DNA of 49,413 nt from an uncultured Pseudomonadota bacterium (GTDB lineage: Bacteria; Pseudomonadota; Alphaproteobacteria; Rs-D84): positions 1 to 49,413 of the forward strand of contig CADARU010000010.1 in assembly GCA_902790415.1 (NCBI GenBank), in the 5' to 3' direction. Under the pieces are notes generated by a model. It was not told the DNA's origin and made no database searches. It was given only the letters and a program-made list of their open reading frames with translations. Positions 16,885 to 25,166 of this stretch are shown here, one piece after another (the stretch's first letter is position 1; every line of letters starts with the position of its first letter). Position numbers and translations under genes: made by a program.

Positions 16885-18807
16885 ATGCGACAAATAATTG
16901 CTTTATTTTTCTTGTTATTGCCAACCATTTGTTTTGCAGATGGTGGTTTTCGGACAACCGCAGAAATATTACAATCGGCCCAACCGATGGATACGCGCTG
17001 TTCTACGCGCGCATTTGCCGATGCACTGGCCACAGGCAGCAATGCAATCGATGAAAACGCATCAACCGAAGATGTACGTCATTGGATTTATGAAACTATG
17101 CAAGACCCGGACGTGTTAATGGATGTGTTGGCGTGTCCAGAATTTGAAAACATTTCAGATACTGATACTGTTCGTTTTATTCCAATCACTTATACTTTTC
17201 CGTCTGGTCGTGAAATAGTTATAAATTATGAAACCCAACCACATATATTGGAACAACATATAAAACTGGCGAACAAAAAACCGTTACCAACAGATAATCC
17301 AAATCCGGCGGTATCATTAGATGACCCGGATGCAATTTGGACAAACACCAATCCGGCATGGTATGCAATTATGGTTACCCAGGCGGGCGCATTATCTGAA
17401 TTTGTTGGACCGAATAAAAACAACACTGTTTCTTTTCAATGGATAGAAGACAACATATCAAAATTGTATCCACAAAACCCGATGTGTTCTGATAAAACCG
17501 GCATTTCGCGTGATGACCGTATGATAAATCGTGTTTTGCACAAAACGGTTACACAACCAAAAGATGAAAAAGATTCAAATGACTACTATATCGCAGGCGA
17601 CCGCGATTTGCGTTGGGTTTCTTATGCAGAAATTGTTGCCGAAGTTGTTGTAGAGGTTGTGCTTAGTGTCGCAACGGTTGGTGCCGGGGCGGCAATTACC
17701 GGTGCCGCAAAAATGGCGCGTGCGCGCAAGATATTATCTGTAACCGGAAAAAACATCAAACGTTTATCAAAAATAGACAAGGTCAAAGATTTTATTCGTG
17801 TTCAATCCAAGGCAAAAGATTTAGCGAAATATGCCGACAACTTAACTGATTTAGAAAAAATATTAAAAAACGAAAACAAATATGAAAAAATATTAAACAC
17901 CGCCACCAAGGGTTCAAAAAAATATACACGCGCCGCAGAAAGGTTGGAAAAATTGCGTGCCGACAAGGTTAAAAAAATAAAAGATATTGGCAAAGATGCC
18001 GAAGGAATTTCGTTCAAAAACATCGATAAAATTAACGATTTACGCAAAACCAACGCCAAAGAATTAGAAGAAGTAACAAAAAATATGGATAAAATGAAAG
18101 ACGCCAGCAAAGATGTCCGCGAATATACTAAACAGGCCGATGCGTACGATAACACCGTAAAATTCGTCAAAGAATTAAAAAATTATAAACAACCTGTAAC
18201 CGGAAATGTTTTGACACGCAACTGGCAACGCATGAAAAATATTGGCAAAACCATGCGTGCCATAAACCGCAACAGCAAAGGTCTGGATGCCGCCGCCAAA
18301 GTCGGTCGTCATGGCATGCAATCGGGAAAAATCAGAAACTTTCTGTTTCATGCAACACAAAAAAATATCGCCTCGCTAGGTAAAGTCGTAGAAGCAGGGG
18401 GCGCGTTAAGTTTGGCATTAACATTTATGGGTGAAATGTATGATGCAACAGATGTAAAAACCGGCGAATTTACAAATAACATCAACATGAAACCATATTT
18501 GCTGTTGTCTGCCGATGATATTCAAGGTCAAGACAATGTTGTAAACTATGGTATGTGGTTAATGTGGTTGGGGGATTCCACGTCCGAAGAAGACGATAAT
18601 GCCGCATATTTGCAGGCGATGGATTTCGCGCAAAAATTCTATCAGGATTTAACCGAAACCCAAGACGAAGAAAACGCACAAATTTGCGATGTAGATATTT
18701 ATGTTGCACGCCCGATTATTCGTAATCCCGGCACAGACCACGAAAGTTTATACTGGTTAATTATGAACGATGAACCATGGTCAACGGTTGCCGAAACGGT
18801 ACGATAA
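16885..18807 (+). CDS. Large exported protein with hydrophobic segments and a basic coiled coil
   Basis: The gene starts one base after the upstream stop. Its 640-residue product has a signal peptide (MRQIIALFFLLLPTICFA). An N-terminal domain with a few Cys spans about 20-240. A hydrophobic stretch follows at about 250-280 (EIVAEVVVEVVLSVATVGAG, AAITGAA). Residues 285-440 are Lys/Asp-rich and helical (DKVKDFIRVQSKAKDLAKY; EKLRADKVKKIKDIG). A second hydrophobic helix lies near 500-515 (GGALSLALTFMGEMYDA), and the C-terminal domain carries one Cys (AQICDVDIYVARP). No catalytic motif or family was recognised. With the preceding gene it forms a tight pair of exported proteins with membrane-active-looking segments. 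Confidence 0.82.
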   Translation: MRQIIALFFLLLPTICFADGGFRTTAEILQSAQPMDTRCSTRAFADALATGSNAIDENASTEDVRHWIYETMQDPDVLMDVLACPEFENISDTDTVRFIPITYTFPSGREIVINYETQPHILEQHIKLANKKPLPTDNPNPAVSLDDPDAIWTNTNPAWYAIMVTQAGALSEFVGPNKNNTVSFQWIEDNISKLYPQNPMCSDKTGISRDDRMINRVLHKTVTQPKDEKDSNDYYIAGDRDLRWVSYAEIVAEVVVEVVLSVATVGAGAAITGAAKMARARKILSVTGKNIKRLSKIDKVKDFIRVQSKAKDLAKYADNLTDLEKILKNENKYEKILNTATKGSKKYTRAAERLEKLRADKVKKIKDIGKDAEGISFKNIDKINDLRKTNAKELEEVTKNMDKMKDASKDVREYTKQADAYDNTVKFVKELKNYKQPVTGNVLTRNWQRMKNIGKTMRAINRNSKGLDAAAKVGRHGMQSGKIRNFLFHATQKNIASLGKVVEAGGALSLALTFMGEMYDATDVKTGEFTNNINMKPYLLLSADDIQGQDNVVNYGMWLMWLGDSTSEEDDNAAYLQAMDFAQKFYQDLTETQDEENAQICDVDIYVARPIIRNPGTDHESLYWLIMNDEPWSTVAETVR

Positions 18808-18815
18808 AAACCCTA

Positions 18816-18845
18816 TTGTTTTTTTTATTAAAGATATGTTATAAT
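18816..18845 (+). promoter_or_regulatory. Predicted promoter of the small exported protein gene
   Basis: TTGTTT (18816-18821) and a perfect TATAAT (18840-18845) are separated by 18 bases. The expected start near 18852 leaves room for AAAGGAAGG before the ATG at 18868. Confidence 0.6.
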
Positions 18846-18867
18846 AAAATCAAAGGAAGGTGCAAAG

Positions 18868-19185
18868 ATGAAAAAAATAATTGTCGCATTGGTATTGGTT
18901 GTAATGGGCGCATTTTCTGCAAACGCGTACCAGGTTATGTCATCCAAAGAATTGGGCAAAAATGATGCCAAGAATCAAAACGTTGTTGTTAAATGCACAA
19001 CCGATTTGGGCAAATTATCAAACAGAACCTGTTCACTGCGCCGATATGTAAAATGTTCTGGGACGGGGGTAAACAAAAAATGTAATGGATGGCAGGGTTG
19101 GCGTGATTTACGTAACCCCGAAAAACAATATTCTGATTGGAAGACGGCGGCGAACGAGTGTTGTCGTTCGATGGGTTTAAGATAA
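18868..19185 (+). CDS. Small exported Cys-rich basic protein
   Basis: The 105-residue protein has a clear signal peptide (MKKIIVALVLVVMGAFSANA) and a mature part of about 85 residues. It carries seven Cys (VKCTTDLG, RTCSLRRYVKC, KKCNGW, NECCRSMG), four Trp (two in NGWQGWRD, one in SDWKT) and many basic residues. Such a small disulfide-rich basic secreted protein could be an inhibitor, a toxin or a cell-wall-binding protein; the sequence does not decide. It has its own promoter, AAAGGAAGG as ribosome site, and a strong terminator. It sits between the large exported protein and the convergent lysozyme-domain gene. Confidence 0.8.
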   Translation: MKKIIVALVLVVMGAFSANAYQVMSSKELGKNDAKNQNVVVKCTTDLGKLSNRTCSLRRYVKCSGTGVNKKCNGWQGWRDLRNPEKQYSDWKTAANECCRSMGLR

Positions 19186-19212
19186 AAAAACGCCGTTTCG
19201 GCGTTTTTTTTT
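19184..19212. terminator. Strong bidirectional terminator
   Basis: The stem CGCCG-ttt-CGGCG (19191-19203) is flanked by seven A on the left and nine T on the right. It serves the small exported gene on the plus strand and, because of the A tract, the lysozyme-domain gene on the minus strand. Confidence 0.9.
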
Positions 19213-19213
19213 A

Positions 19214-20695
19214 TTATCTATATAACGGGTCAGATGGAATCACGTGGCAACCATTTTCGCGTTTTAATTTTATCGCGTTCATCCATCCCTTTAATACAGA
19301 ATTCTGATATTTGCGTTCGGCAACCTCGACCAAAAATTTTTGACGAACATTCAACCAATCATTATGAATATCACCTTGGTATTTTTCCACCGCGGCAACA
19401 ACTTCATTATCTATTTTGCAATTTTGCGACAAACCTAAAAACTTTCTAAACTGATTTATCGCAGTACAGGGGCCACTGGCCATACATGCCAAAAACACGT
19501 CCCCAGAAATAACATCCGGCAAGATACCAATGTTGTATTTTTTCCACCAACGTTCATAGTAAATTTTTTCGGCATCTGCACGTGTTAATTTGCTAACGTC
19601 CATATTCATACATTTTGGCCCCGACCCCAAGCCATAGCACGTATATCCGCATGGGTCATTTGGTATCGTGCCACATTCACCTTCTTTGCGAAAAACGGTT
19701 ATCATTGCCTTTTCAAATTCCGGTGATATGGATTCAAACTGGCCAGTGGTCATAATTTGATTTTTAAATGTGGCATTTTTTGCCGCCGGAAAACAAGAAC
19801 CACCATGGGTATTATTTGCAACAACAACCGCACCGCCACCAATCGTTTTGCCAGAAAAACTGGTTGGCGACACCGATGCAGAACCTATGTTTATCACATC
19901 TTGTAATGTGTTTGCGTTTTGTTTACACTTGGCAGAATCCAACGGATATTTTTTACAATATTCTGTATCTGATAATTTTTCTTTGTCTTGCTGTTGCTCA
20001 ATATAGCCCATGGCCACCATACGTTCCATAAATTCTTCTTCGCCTTCTACGACCAGACCACGATACGCGGACAAATCTTTAAACGGTTCATAACCTTCGG
20101 TTTGAACGGCGATTCTGTCAGCCAAACTAATGTCCGCAACGGTTTTGGCAAATTCTGTTGCTGCCAACCATTTCCCGTTTGCATTTAATGGCGCAATCTG
20201 TTTTGCCGGTGCGGGAAAATTCTGTTTTGCAATATAAGGATTATTCATTTGCGCGCCCGTTGCGGGTTCTTGAACCGGCGGAAAATTTACCGCACCATGT
20301 GTTACAACACCATGCGCACGCGCATAATCTTCAAAGGCACCGTCTATAAATCCGGCACAAGATGTCGCATAATTATGTCCAGGAATTTGTGATAACTGTA
20401 ACATAACGGTCGGACGAATATCAGACAACCGCGCCCCCACACAATTATTTCGCATCGCACATTGTGCGGCAACCAACGGTGTAACAACCGCACGACAATC
20501 GGCCGAGTTTAAATCTGTACCTGTTGCATAAACAGGTTGGGGGGCCTTGGGATTATAAATACCTTTTTGGTAAAAAGGATTTGTAGAATACGTCTGAACG
20601 TTTTGAATTTGACCGTATTGAGACAATGGCGCAACCGCAAATGATGCACCACAAAAGGTTACGCACATAAAAAATGCGATATACTCCCGCCACAT
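19214..20695 (-). CDS. Exported APLSQYGQ-module protein fused to a GH108-like lysozyme domain
   Basis: The N-terminus encodes a signal peptide (WREYIAFFMCVTFCGASFA) and the same roughly 210-residue module as the gene at 14995 (VAPLSQYGQIQNVQTYS). A linker follows, then from about residue 325 a domain resembling glycoside hydrolase family 108 (phage-type N-acetylmuramidases): FEKAMITVFRKEGECG with the likely catalytic Glu, NDPCGYTCYGLGSG, LTRADAEKIYYERWW, and FRKFLGLSQNCKID leading into a C-terminal helical part. Extra Cys suggest stabilisation outside the cytoplasm. Start choice is uncertain. ATG 20704 touches the -10 box and would lie before the transcript start, so ATG 20695 is preferred; ATG 20668 is possible but would shorten the signal peptide. 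Confidence 0.82.
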   Translation of the reverse strand: MWREYIAFFMCVTFCGASFAVAPLSQYGQIQNVQTYSTNPFYQKGIYNPKAPQPVYATGTDLNSADCRAVVTPLVAAQCAMRNNCVGARLSDIRPTVMLQLSQIPGHNYATSCAGFIDGAFEDYARAHGVVTHGAVNFPPVQEPATGAQMNNPYIAKQNFPAPAKQIAPLNANGKWLAATEFAKTVADISLADRIAVQTEGYEPFKDLSAYRGLVVEGEEEFMERMVAMGYIEQQQDKEKLSDTEYCKKYPLDSAKCKQNANTLQDVINIGSASVSPTSFSGKTIGGGAVVVANNTHGGSCFPAAKNATFKNQIMTTGQFESISPEFEKAMITVFRKEGECGTIPNDPCGYTCYGLGSGPKCMNMDVSKLTRADAEKIYYERWWKKYNIGILPDVISGDVFLACMASGPCTAINQFRKFLGLSQNCKIDNEVVAAVEKYQGDIHNDWLNVRQKFLVEVAERKYQNSVLKGWMNAIKLKRENGCHVIPSDPLYR

Positions 20696-20704
20696 ATCGC
20701 GCAT

Positions 20705-20734
20705 ATTATATCAAAAAATGTGCTCTCACGCCAA
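20705..20734 (-). promoter_or_regulatory. Predicted promoter of the GH108-module gene
   Basis: On the minus strand TTGGCG (20734-20729) and a perfect TATAAT (20710-20705) are separated by 18 bases. The expected start is near 20698, only about 3 bases before ATG 20695, which implies a leaderless or near-leaderless message. Confidence 0.55.
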
Positions 20735-20806
20735 ACAAAAAACACAAATTTGCTACCAAACAACTATTTTTTCTGGAATAACAAATTCTGGCGTACTTTT
20801 TCCCTG

Positions 20807-21835
20807 TTAAAAATGTCGATTTCTTAATTGGCTGTATAATTCGTGTTGTATATTATACGAACTGATTTCTGTTGCAGATTCATAGTACGCATTAGTATCT
20901 TTTTCTAAGGTTTTTGATGGCAGCGTATACAGCAAACCATCGATATATTCAATTTGCGACCCCAATGCTCCCTGGCGAGGGTGTTCATAATCCAACGCGT
21001 GATGCATTTCATGTGCAAAAAAGCATATCATACTATAAAAGAAATCTGTCGGTTCTGGGCGTTTTTTTCGTACATTCGTAATGTTTATACGCACCGAAGA
21101 TGCTTTATAGGCATATGGACAGTCAGAAGGTTTTCTTTGAAACACTTTTTTTATCTTTTCCCTTTCAGATTCTGGCAATCCAGACGGAAACGTCAATCCA
21201 TACGTATACTGATGAATACCCAGTGTAGATTCTAAATCAAGATCAGGATGTCGTTTATCAAGTTCACCCCAATCTGTTACAACCCTGGAATCAATATGAC
21301 AATCATATTTTTTGCAAAAATCCTGACTTAATACAAAAAACAACTTATCATATATCGCAGCCGCCTCACTTTCTTTTGCATTACGTGCCGCTTCAACCAA
21401 ATCTTTATGATTATCCAACATATTCAACCAATCGATTGCAAATTGCTTGGCTAAAAAATATACATTCGCCACACCATCCATAAAACGTTCACGTATTACT
21501 TTTGGGTTCTCTTTATCTTTTAACATTTTGCTTAACTTACTGTCAAAAGTATCAAATTCGCCTTTTATATTATCTAAATCTTTACTCGTAGCCAGTTTTA
21601 TAAAAGACATATTTTTTGGTCTATATTTATCCAACAACACCGCTTTTTTTAACCTGTTCGCAAGGACCACCGGTTTATATCCATATTTAGTAATCAATGT
21701 ATGCGCACCGACATTCGTATTATATAATTGTTTCAAAAAATCGTCTTTTTCTTGTTGTGTTGGCGCAAAATCGTATTGTTTCAATAACGAAACTATTTTT
21801 TTAACATTTTCTATTTCGACATTTTTCTGGGACAT
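20807..21835 (-). CDS. HExxH-containing putative zinc metallopeptidase without a signal peptide
   Basis: The 342-residue protein begins with a helical, charged region and has no signal peptide. Near the C-terminus it carries FFAHEMHHALDYEHPRQ, a zincin-type HExxH motif, followed about 40 residues later by YYESATEISSYN, whose Glu could be the third zinc ligand. The rest was not recognised. AAAGGTG precedes the ATG at 21835. A cytoplasmic zincin with no family resemblance could be a host-directed effector, a toxin domain or a specialised protease (inference). It stands alone, with the same orientation as the GH108 gene and the tRNA cluster. Confidence 0.78.
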   Translation of the reverse strand: MSQKNVEIENVKKIVSLLKQYDFAPTQQEKDDFLKQLYNTNVGAHTLITKYGYKPVVLANRLKKAVLLDKYRPKNMSFIKLATSKDLDNIKGEFDTFDSKLSKMLKDKENPKVIRERFMDGVANVYFLAKQFAIDWLNMLDNHKDLVEAARNAKESEAAAIYDKLFFVLSQDFCKKYDCHIDSRVVTDWGELDKRHPDLDLESTLGIHQYTYGLTFPSGLPESEREKIKKVFQRKPSDCPYAYKASSVRINITNVRKKRPEPTDFFYSMICFFAHEMHHALDYEHPRQGALGSQIEYIDGLLYTLPSKTLEKDTNAYYESATEISSYNIQHELYSQLRNRHF

Positions 21836-21914
21836 ATAAGAACACCTTTGAAATATATTATACCACTAAAAAGCGAAATTTTCAAACAAGGGAAGGGCAA
21901 CCTAAACAATTAAA

Positions 21915-21991
21915 TGGTGGATGTGATTGGACTCGAACCAACGACCTCTTCGATGTGAACGAAGCGCTCTAACCAACTGAGCTACACATCC
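21915..21991 (-). tRNA. tRNA-Val(CAC)
   Basis: The complement folds as a cloverleaf: acceptor GGATGTG with CACATCC, anticodon stem CTTCG-TTCACAT-CGAAG giving anticodon CAC, T loop GGTTCGAGTCC, and an encoded CCA. Confidence 0.93.
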
Positions 21992-22083
21992 GTTAACCTT
22001 TAGCCCACAAATTCTACACCAGAATAGCCCAAAAGTCAAAAATTTTAATCGCGCACTTAATTGTGCGCGATAACAATTCTTGA

Positions 22084-22170
22084 TGGTGGGGATAGTGGGA
22101 CTTGAACCCACACGGTCGCAATGACCAAAGGATTTTAAGTCCTCAGCGTCTACCATTCCGCCATATCCCC
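22084..22170 (-). tRNA. tRNA-Leu(TAA)
   Basis: This is a type II tRNA with a long variable arm. Its acceptor is GGGGATA with TATCCCC. The anticodon loop CTTAAAA gives anticodon TAA, the T loop reads GGGTTCAAGTCCC, and CCA is encoded. Confidence 0.93.
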
Positions 22171-22184
22171 AAGGACCCAAATTT

Positions 22185-22260
22185 TGGTGGAGCCGATGGG
22201 ACTCAAACCCACGACCTCTACGATGCGAACGTAGCGCTCTATCAACTGAGCTACGACCCC
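22185..22260 (-). tRNA. tRNA-Ala(CGC)
   Basis: The acceptor stem GGGGTCG/CGGCTCC contains the G3-U70 wobble pair that defines Ala identity. The anticodon arm CTACG-TTCGCAT-CGTAG gives anticodon CGC. CCA is encoded. Confidence 0.93.
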
Positions 22261-22274
22261 AAAACTTTTACATA

Positions 22275-22359
22275 TGGTGGGCATAAGAAGACTCGAACTT
22301 CCAAGGGTTGCCCCACTAGTACCTGAAACTAGCGCGTCTACCAATTCCGCCATATGCCC
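22275..22359 (-). tRNA. tRNA-Leu(CAG)
   Basis: This is a type II tRNA with acceptor GGGCATA/TATGCCC. The anticodon arm CTAGT-TTCAGGT-ACTAG gives anticodon CAG. It has a long variable arm, T loop AGTTCGAGTCT and an encoded CCA. It is the first gene of the minus-strand cluster. Confidence 0.93.
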
Positions 22360-22411
22360 TAAAGCGGTTGATATAATAAATCAAATTTCATCGTTTTGCA
22401 AGGGGAAAATA

Positions 22412-22474
22412 ATGCATAATTTAACAATAAAAAGTTTATATTTCTGCTTGCCCCGGTTTTATGAAATTTGCTAA
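22412..22474 (+). CDS. Twenty-codon leader ORF coupled to the downstream large gene
   Basis: AAGGGG lies 7 bases before ATG 22412, the best ribosome site in this region. The ORF encodes 20 residues (MHNLTIKSLYF, then CLPRFYEIC) and stops with TAA at 22472-22474, one base before the ATG at 22476 of the next gene, which has no ribosome site of its own. A TATAAT -10 lies at 22372-22377. The arrangement suggests that translation of the leader delivers ribosomes to the large gene. It could also be an attenuation-type leader, but no amino-acid run is present. Confidence 0.55.
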   Translation: MHNLTIKSLYFCLPRFYEIC

Positions 22475-22475
22475 C

Positions 22476-25151
22476 ATGAAATCAGAGATGAAAAAAATTC
22501 TGATTTTTGGCGCTTTTCTGGCGATTTTTTGCAACGCATCTGTTGATGCGGCGGTACGTGATGGCACATCAACGGGACGCACCACAAAAACACAACAAAG
22601 AATTTCAACCAATGCAAAATCTGACGTGCGCCGTCCAACGGTTTTATCGCGCACCACTACCAATAATGATACCGCACGCACACAATCGGCGGGCCAAACC
22701 AGAACCGCACAACTTGGTAAAAGCATCACCACACGCAGTACCACCAACCCAACACGTTCGGCAACGACATCAAAATCGGCACGTAACGCAAAGAGCAACA
22801 CATCTACACGCACACCACGCAAAAATGTAACCGCGGCGCGTGTCGGCGAAACAGATGGCGCACTGATATTATCTCAAACACGTACGGGTGCCGTTTACGA
22901 ACAATGCAAGGCCGCATACTTTCAATGCATGGACCAATTTTGCCAATTAAAAAACGATGATTATCGCCGCTGTTCGTGCAGCGACCGCGTTATCGATTTA
23001 ACCGGAGTACGCCAGAACTTAGACGAAACGAACACGAAACTGACAGAATTCACCGATAATCTAAACGTTGTTGGCATGACCGCCGCCCAGGCGACCGCCA
23101 TCAACACCGCATCAGACGGTGAAAACGCGTTAACCGCGGACGTTTCTGCATCCAAGGCATTATTACAGGCAATCATGAATTCTATACGCGGCGAAGATGC
23201 AACCGTTGGCGGCAAAATGTCCAGTTTGGACAGCATAAATATCTCTTTCGACACAACAAACGCATTTGGAATAACCGATTCTGCGCAACTGGTCGCATCA
23301 TATAACGGAACCGCATTATACAACGCGGTGTTTCCAAATTGTCGAACCGCGGTCAAGGGCGATTGTAATGATGCATCGTTGCAACGCGCGGTAAACGCGT
23401 ATTTGATGGCGATTGAACAAGATTGCAATACCGTACAAACCGCATTAAACAACAAACAGAAAGATTTAAAGGCCGCAATTCGCGAGGGCAGTGCGATGTT
23501 AGACCTGGCCAGAATTGAAAACCGCAAAAAACATAATTCCGATGATTTAACCGCGTGTATAAACAATGTTGAATCCGCAATCCTTAGCGAAGAAGTTTGT
23601 GGTGCAGGTTATCACAAATGTCTGGACAACGGTCAATTCATAGATGTTGCAACCGGTGCACCAATTGTTGGGGTTGCAAATTTCTATGAATTAGAAAACC
23701 TGTTGAAATTTGCCGAAGGTGTTGATGCCGCATCACAAAAATTATCAACCGTCCCCAGTAATCGCGCCTTTGTTACAAATTTTGAAAACAAAACGAAAAA
23801 ATTCGCCCACGATGCGTTGGACAAATGTACAGAAATCGCAGATACAGCATGGAAAAATTATCTGGACAAGGCATTACTAGACATATACTACGCCCAGGTT
23901 GCCAAGGTTGACGAAATAAAGCAGGGGTGTTTTGACTTTATATCAACATGCTATACTGAACGTGATGCATCCATCACCGCCGCGATGCAATCTTTAATTG
24001 AAGGTGCCGATGTTTCGCTGACCCCAAACAAAATCGTATTAACCAAGACAATGTGCACCGATTATATCGATTCTTGCGACGCAATGTTTGATAATAACAT
24101 TGTCGCAGAATATATGGAAAAGCAACAAGATACCGATTTAACCGCGGCCTGTCGTGCAATCGTACAACAATGCTTTACAAAATACGGTGGTCAAAATTAC
24201 GAGAATTTTTATAATCCGCACAGCGGCCTATTTGTAAAGGGAATTCCTGACTACGGCGCAAACAACAATGCAACGACCGCATTAGATTGGTTTACGCTGT
24301 ATGAATATGACACAGATAGAAAATTAAAAACACAAGAAAATTCTAATACCCCTGCATACAAATCCCCCTGTGCGCAAGAGGTTGCAAAAATAGCCAGTTG
24401 CGCAGACAAAATGGAAACCGTATTTGGTGGGTTTGACCGTATCGTTTCCAATTTTATACAAGATGGACTTTATGGCACATATGTTTATACGGGCCAGACC
24501 AATTGCCAAAGTGACACCTGCAAATACGCCTATGGACACATAAAATCGACCATGTTAAATAATAACAATCAAATCGTCCCCTCTAATGATGCAACAAATG
24601 ATAATAATTGGCGTGCCTTTAATCGCGGTTTGCGACCATCAGGCATTGCAACCCAAATCTATTATGAAATTATCAATAAATTACAAACAGATTGCGCCAA
24701 TGCCCAAGGCAAATTCGTAGAAGCCCAATTTATCAATCATAATATATATAATGATACAAATATTTGCTTATTTACAAACGCTAGCAATACTTGGCCAAAT
24801 GCACAACAGAACGAGTACGCGTATTTTACTCTTCTTAATAATAATTCACAGATAGAAGAAAACATGTGTCCAAAAGATTATGACCATGACGTGGACACAA
24901 ATGCATGGGGCGCATGCCTGTGTTGGGAAAACGGCGGCCGCAGAAGTTACAACGGTCAAAGTTTAAAATGCGATACCGTTATTATAAATAATGCCTGTTC
25001 TACTAATAACAATGAAAACGACATCACTTGTGGGGATTATGATGATTGGCAACGCTGTAACAACTTAGACCAGATGCACAATCGTGTTTGTCCGCAATGT
25101 GACAATAGTTGTGAAGATTTTTCAGAATATGATATTCCATATGGGGAATAG
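22476..25151 (+). CDS. Very large exported Cys-rich protein of unknown function
   Basis: In-frame starts exist at 22461, 22476 and 22488; 22476 is chosen because it sits one base after the leader ORF stop. The signal peptide (MKKILIFGAFLAIFCNASVDA) lies at residues 5-25. A Thr/Arg/Ser-rich low-complexity stretch spans about 30-125. A Cys cluster follows (YEQCKAAYFQCMDQFCQLK, YRRCSCSDRV), then helical regions with paired Cys and an extended Asn/Cys-rich C-terminus (CGDYDDWQRCNN, VCPQCDNSCEDFSEY). The total is 891 residues. The many Cys imply an oxidising compartment. No catalytic motif or known family was recognised. It is flanked by the tRNA cluster and convergent lpxB. Confidence 0.82.
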   Translation: MKSEMKKILIFGAFLAIFCNASVDAAVRDGTSTGRTTKTQQRISTNAKSDVRRPTVLSRTTTNNDTARTQSAGQTRTAQLGKSITTRSTTNPTRSATTSKSARNAKSNTSTRTPRKNVTAARVGETDGALILSQTRTGAVYEQCKAAYFQCMDQFCQLKNDDYRRCSCSDRVIDLTGVRQNLDETNTKLTEFTDNLNVVGMTAAQATAINTASDGENALTADVSASKALLQAIMNSIRGEDATVGGKMSSLDSINISFDTTNAFGITDSAQLVASYNGTALYNAVFPNCRTAVKGDCNDASLQRAVNAYLMAIEQDCNTVQTALNNKQKDLKAAIREGSAMLDLARIENRKKHNSDDLTACINNVESAILSEEVCGAGYHKCLDNGQFIDVATGAPIVGVANFYELENLLKFAEGVDAASQKLSTVPSNRAFVTNFENKTKKFAHDALDKCTEIADTAWKNYLDKALLDIYYAQVAKVDEIKQGCFDFISTCYTERDASITAAMQSLIEGADVSLTPNKIVLTKTMCTDYIDSCDAMFDNNIVAEYMEKQQDTDLTAACRAIVQQCFTKYGGQNYENFYNPHSGLFVKGIPDYGANNNATTALDWFTLYEYDTDRKLKTQENSNTPAYKSPCAQEVAKIASCADKMETVFGGFDRIVSNFIQDGLYGTYVYTGQTNCQSDTCKYAYGHIKSTMLNNNNQIVPSNDATNDNNWRAFNRGLRPSGIATQIYYEIINKLQTDCANAQGKFVEAQFINHNIYNDTNICLFTNASNTWPNAQQNEYAYFTLLNNNSQIEENMCPKDYDHDVDTNAWGACLCWENGGRRSYNGQSLKCDTVIINNACSTNNNENDITCGDYDDWQRCNNLDQMHNRVCPQCDNSCEDFSEYDIPYGE

Positions 25152-25166
25152 AAAAAATATACAAAT

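Noticed and set aside
21902..22353. Several open frames across the four tRNA genes (for example VAQLVRALRSHRRGRWFESN)
   Set aside because: These are translations of tRNA sequence; the cloverleaf RNAs explain the region.
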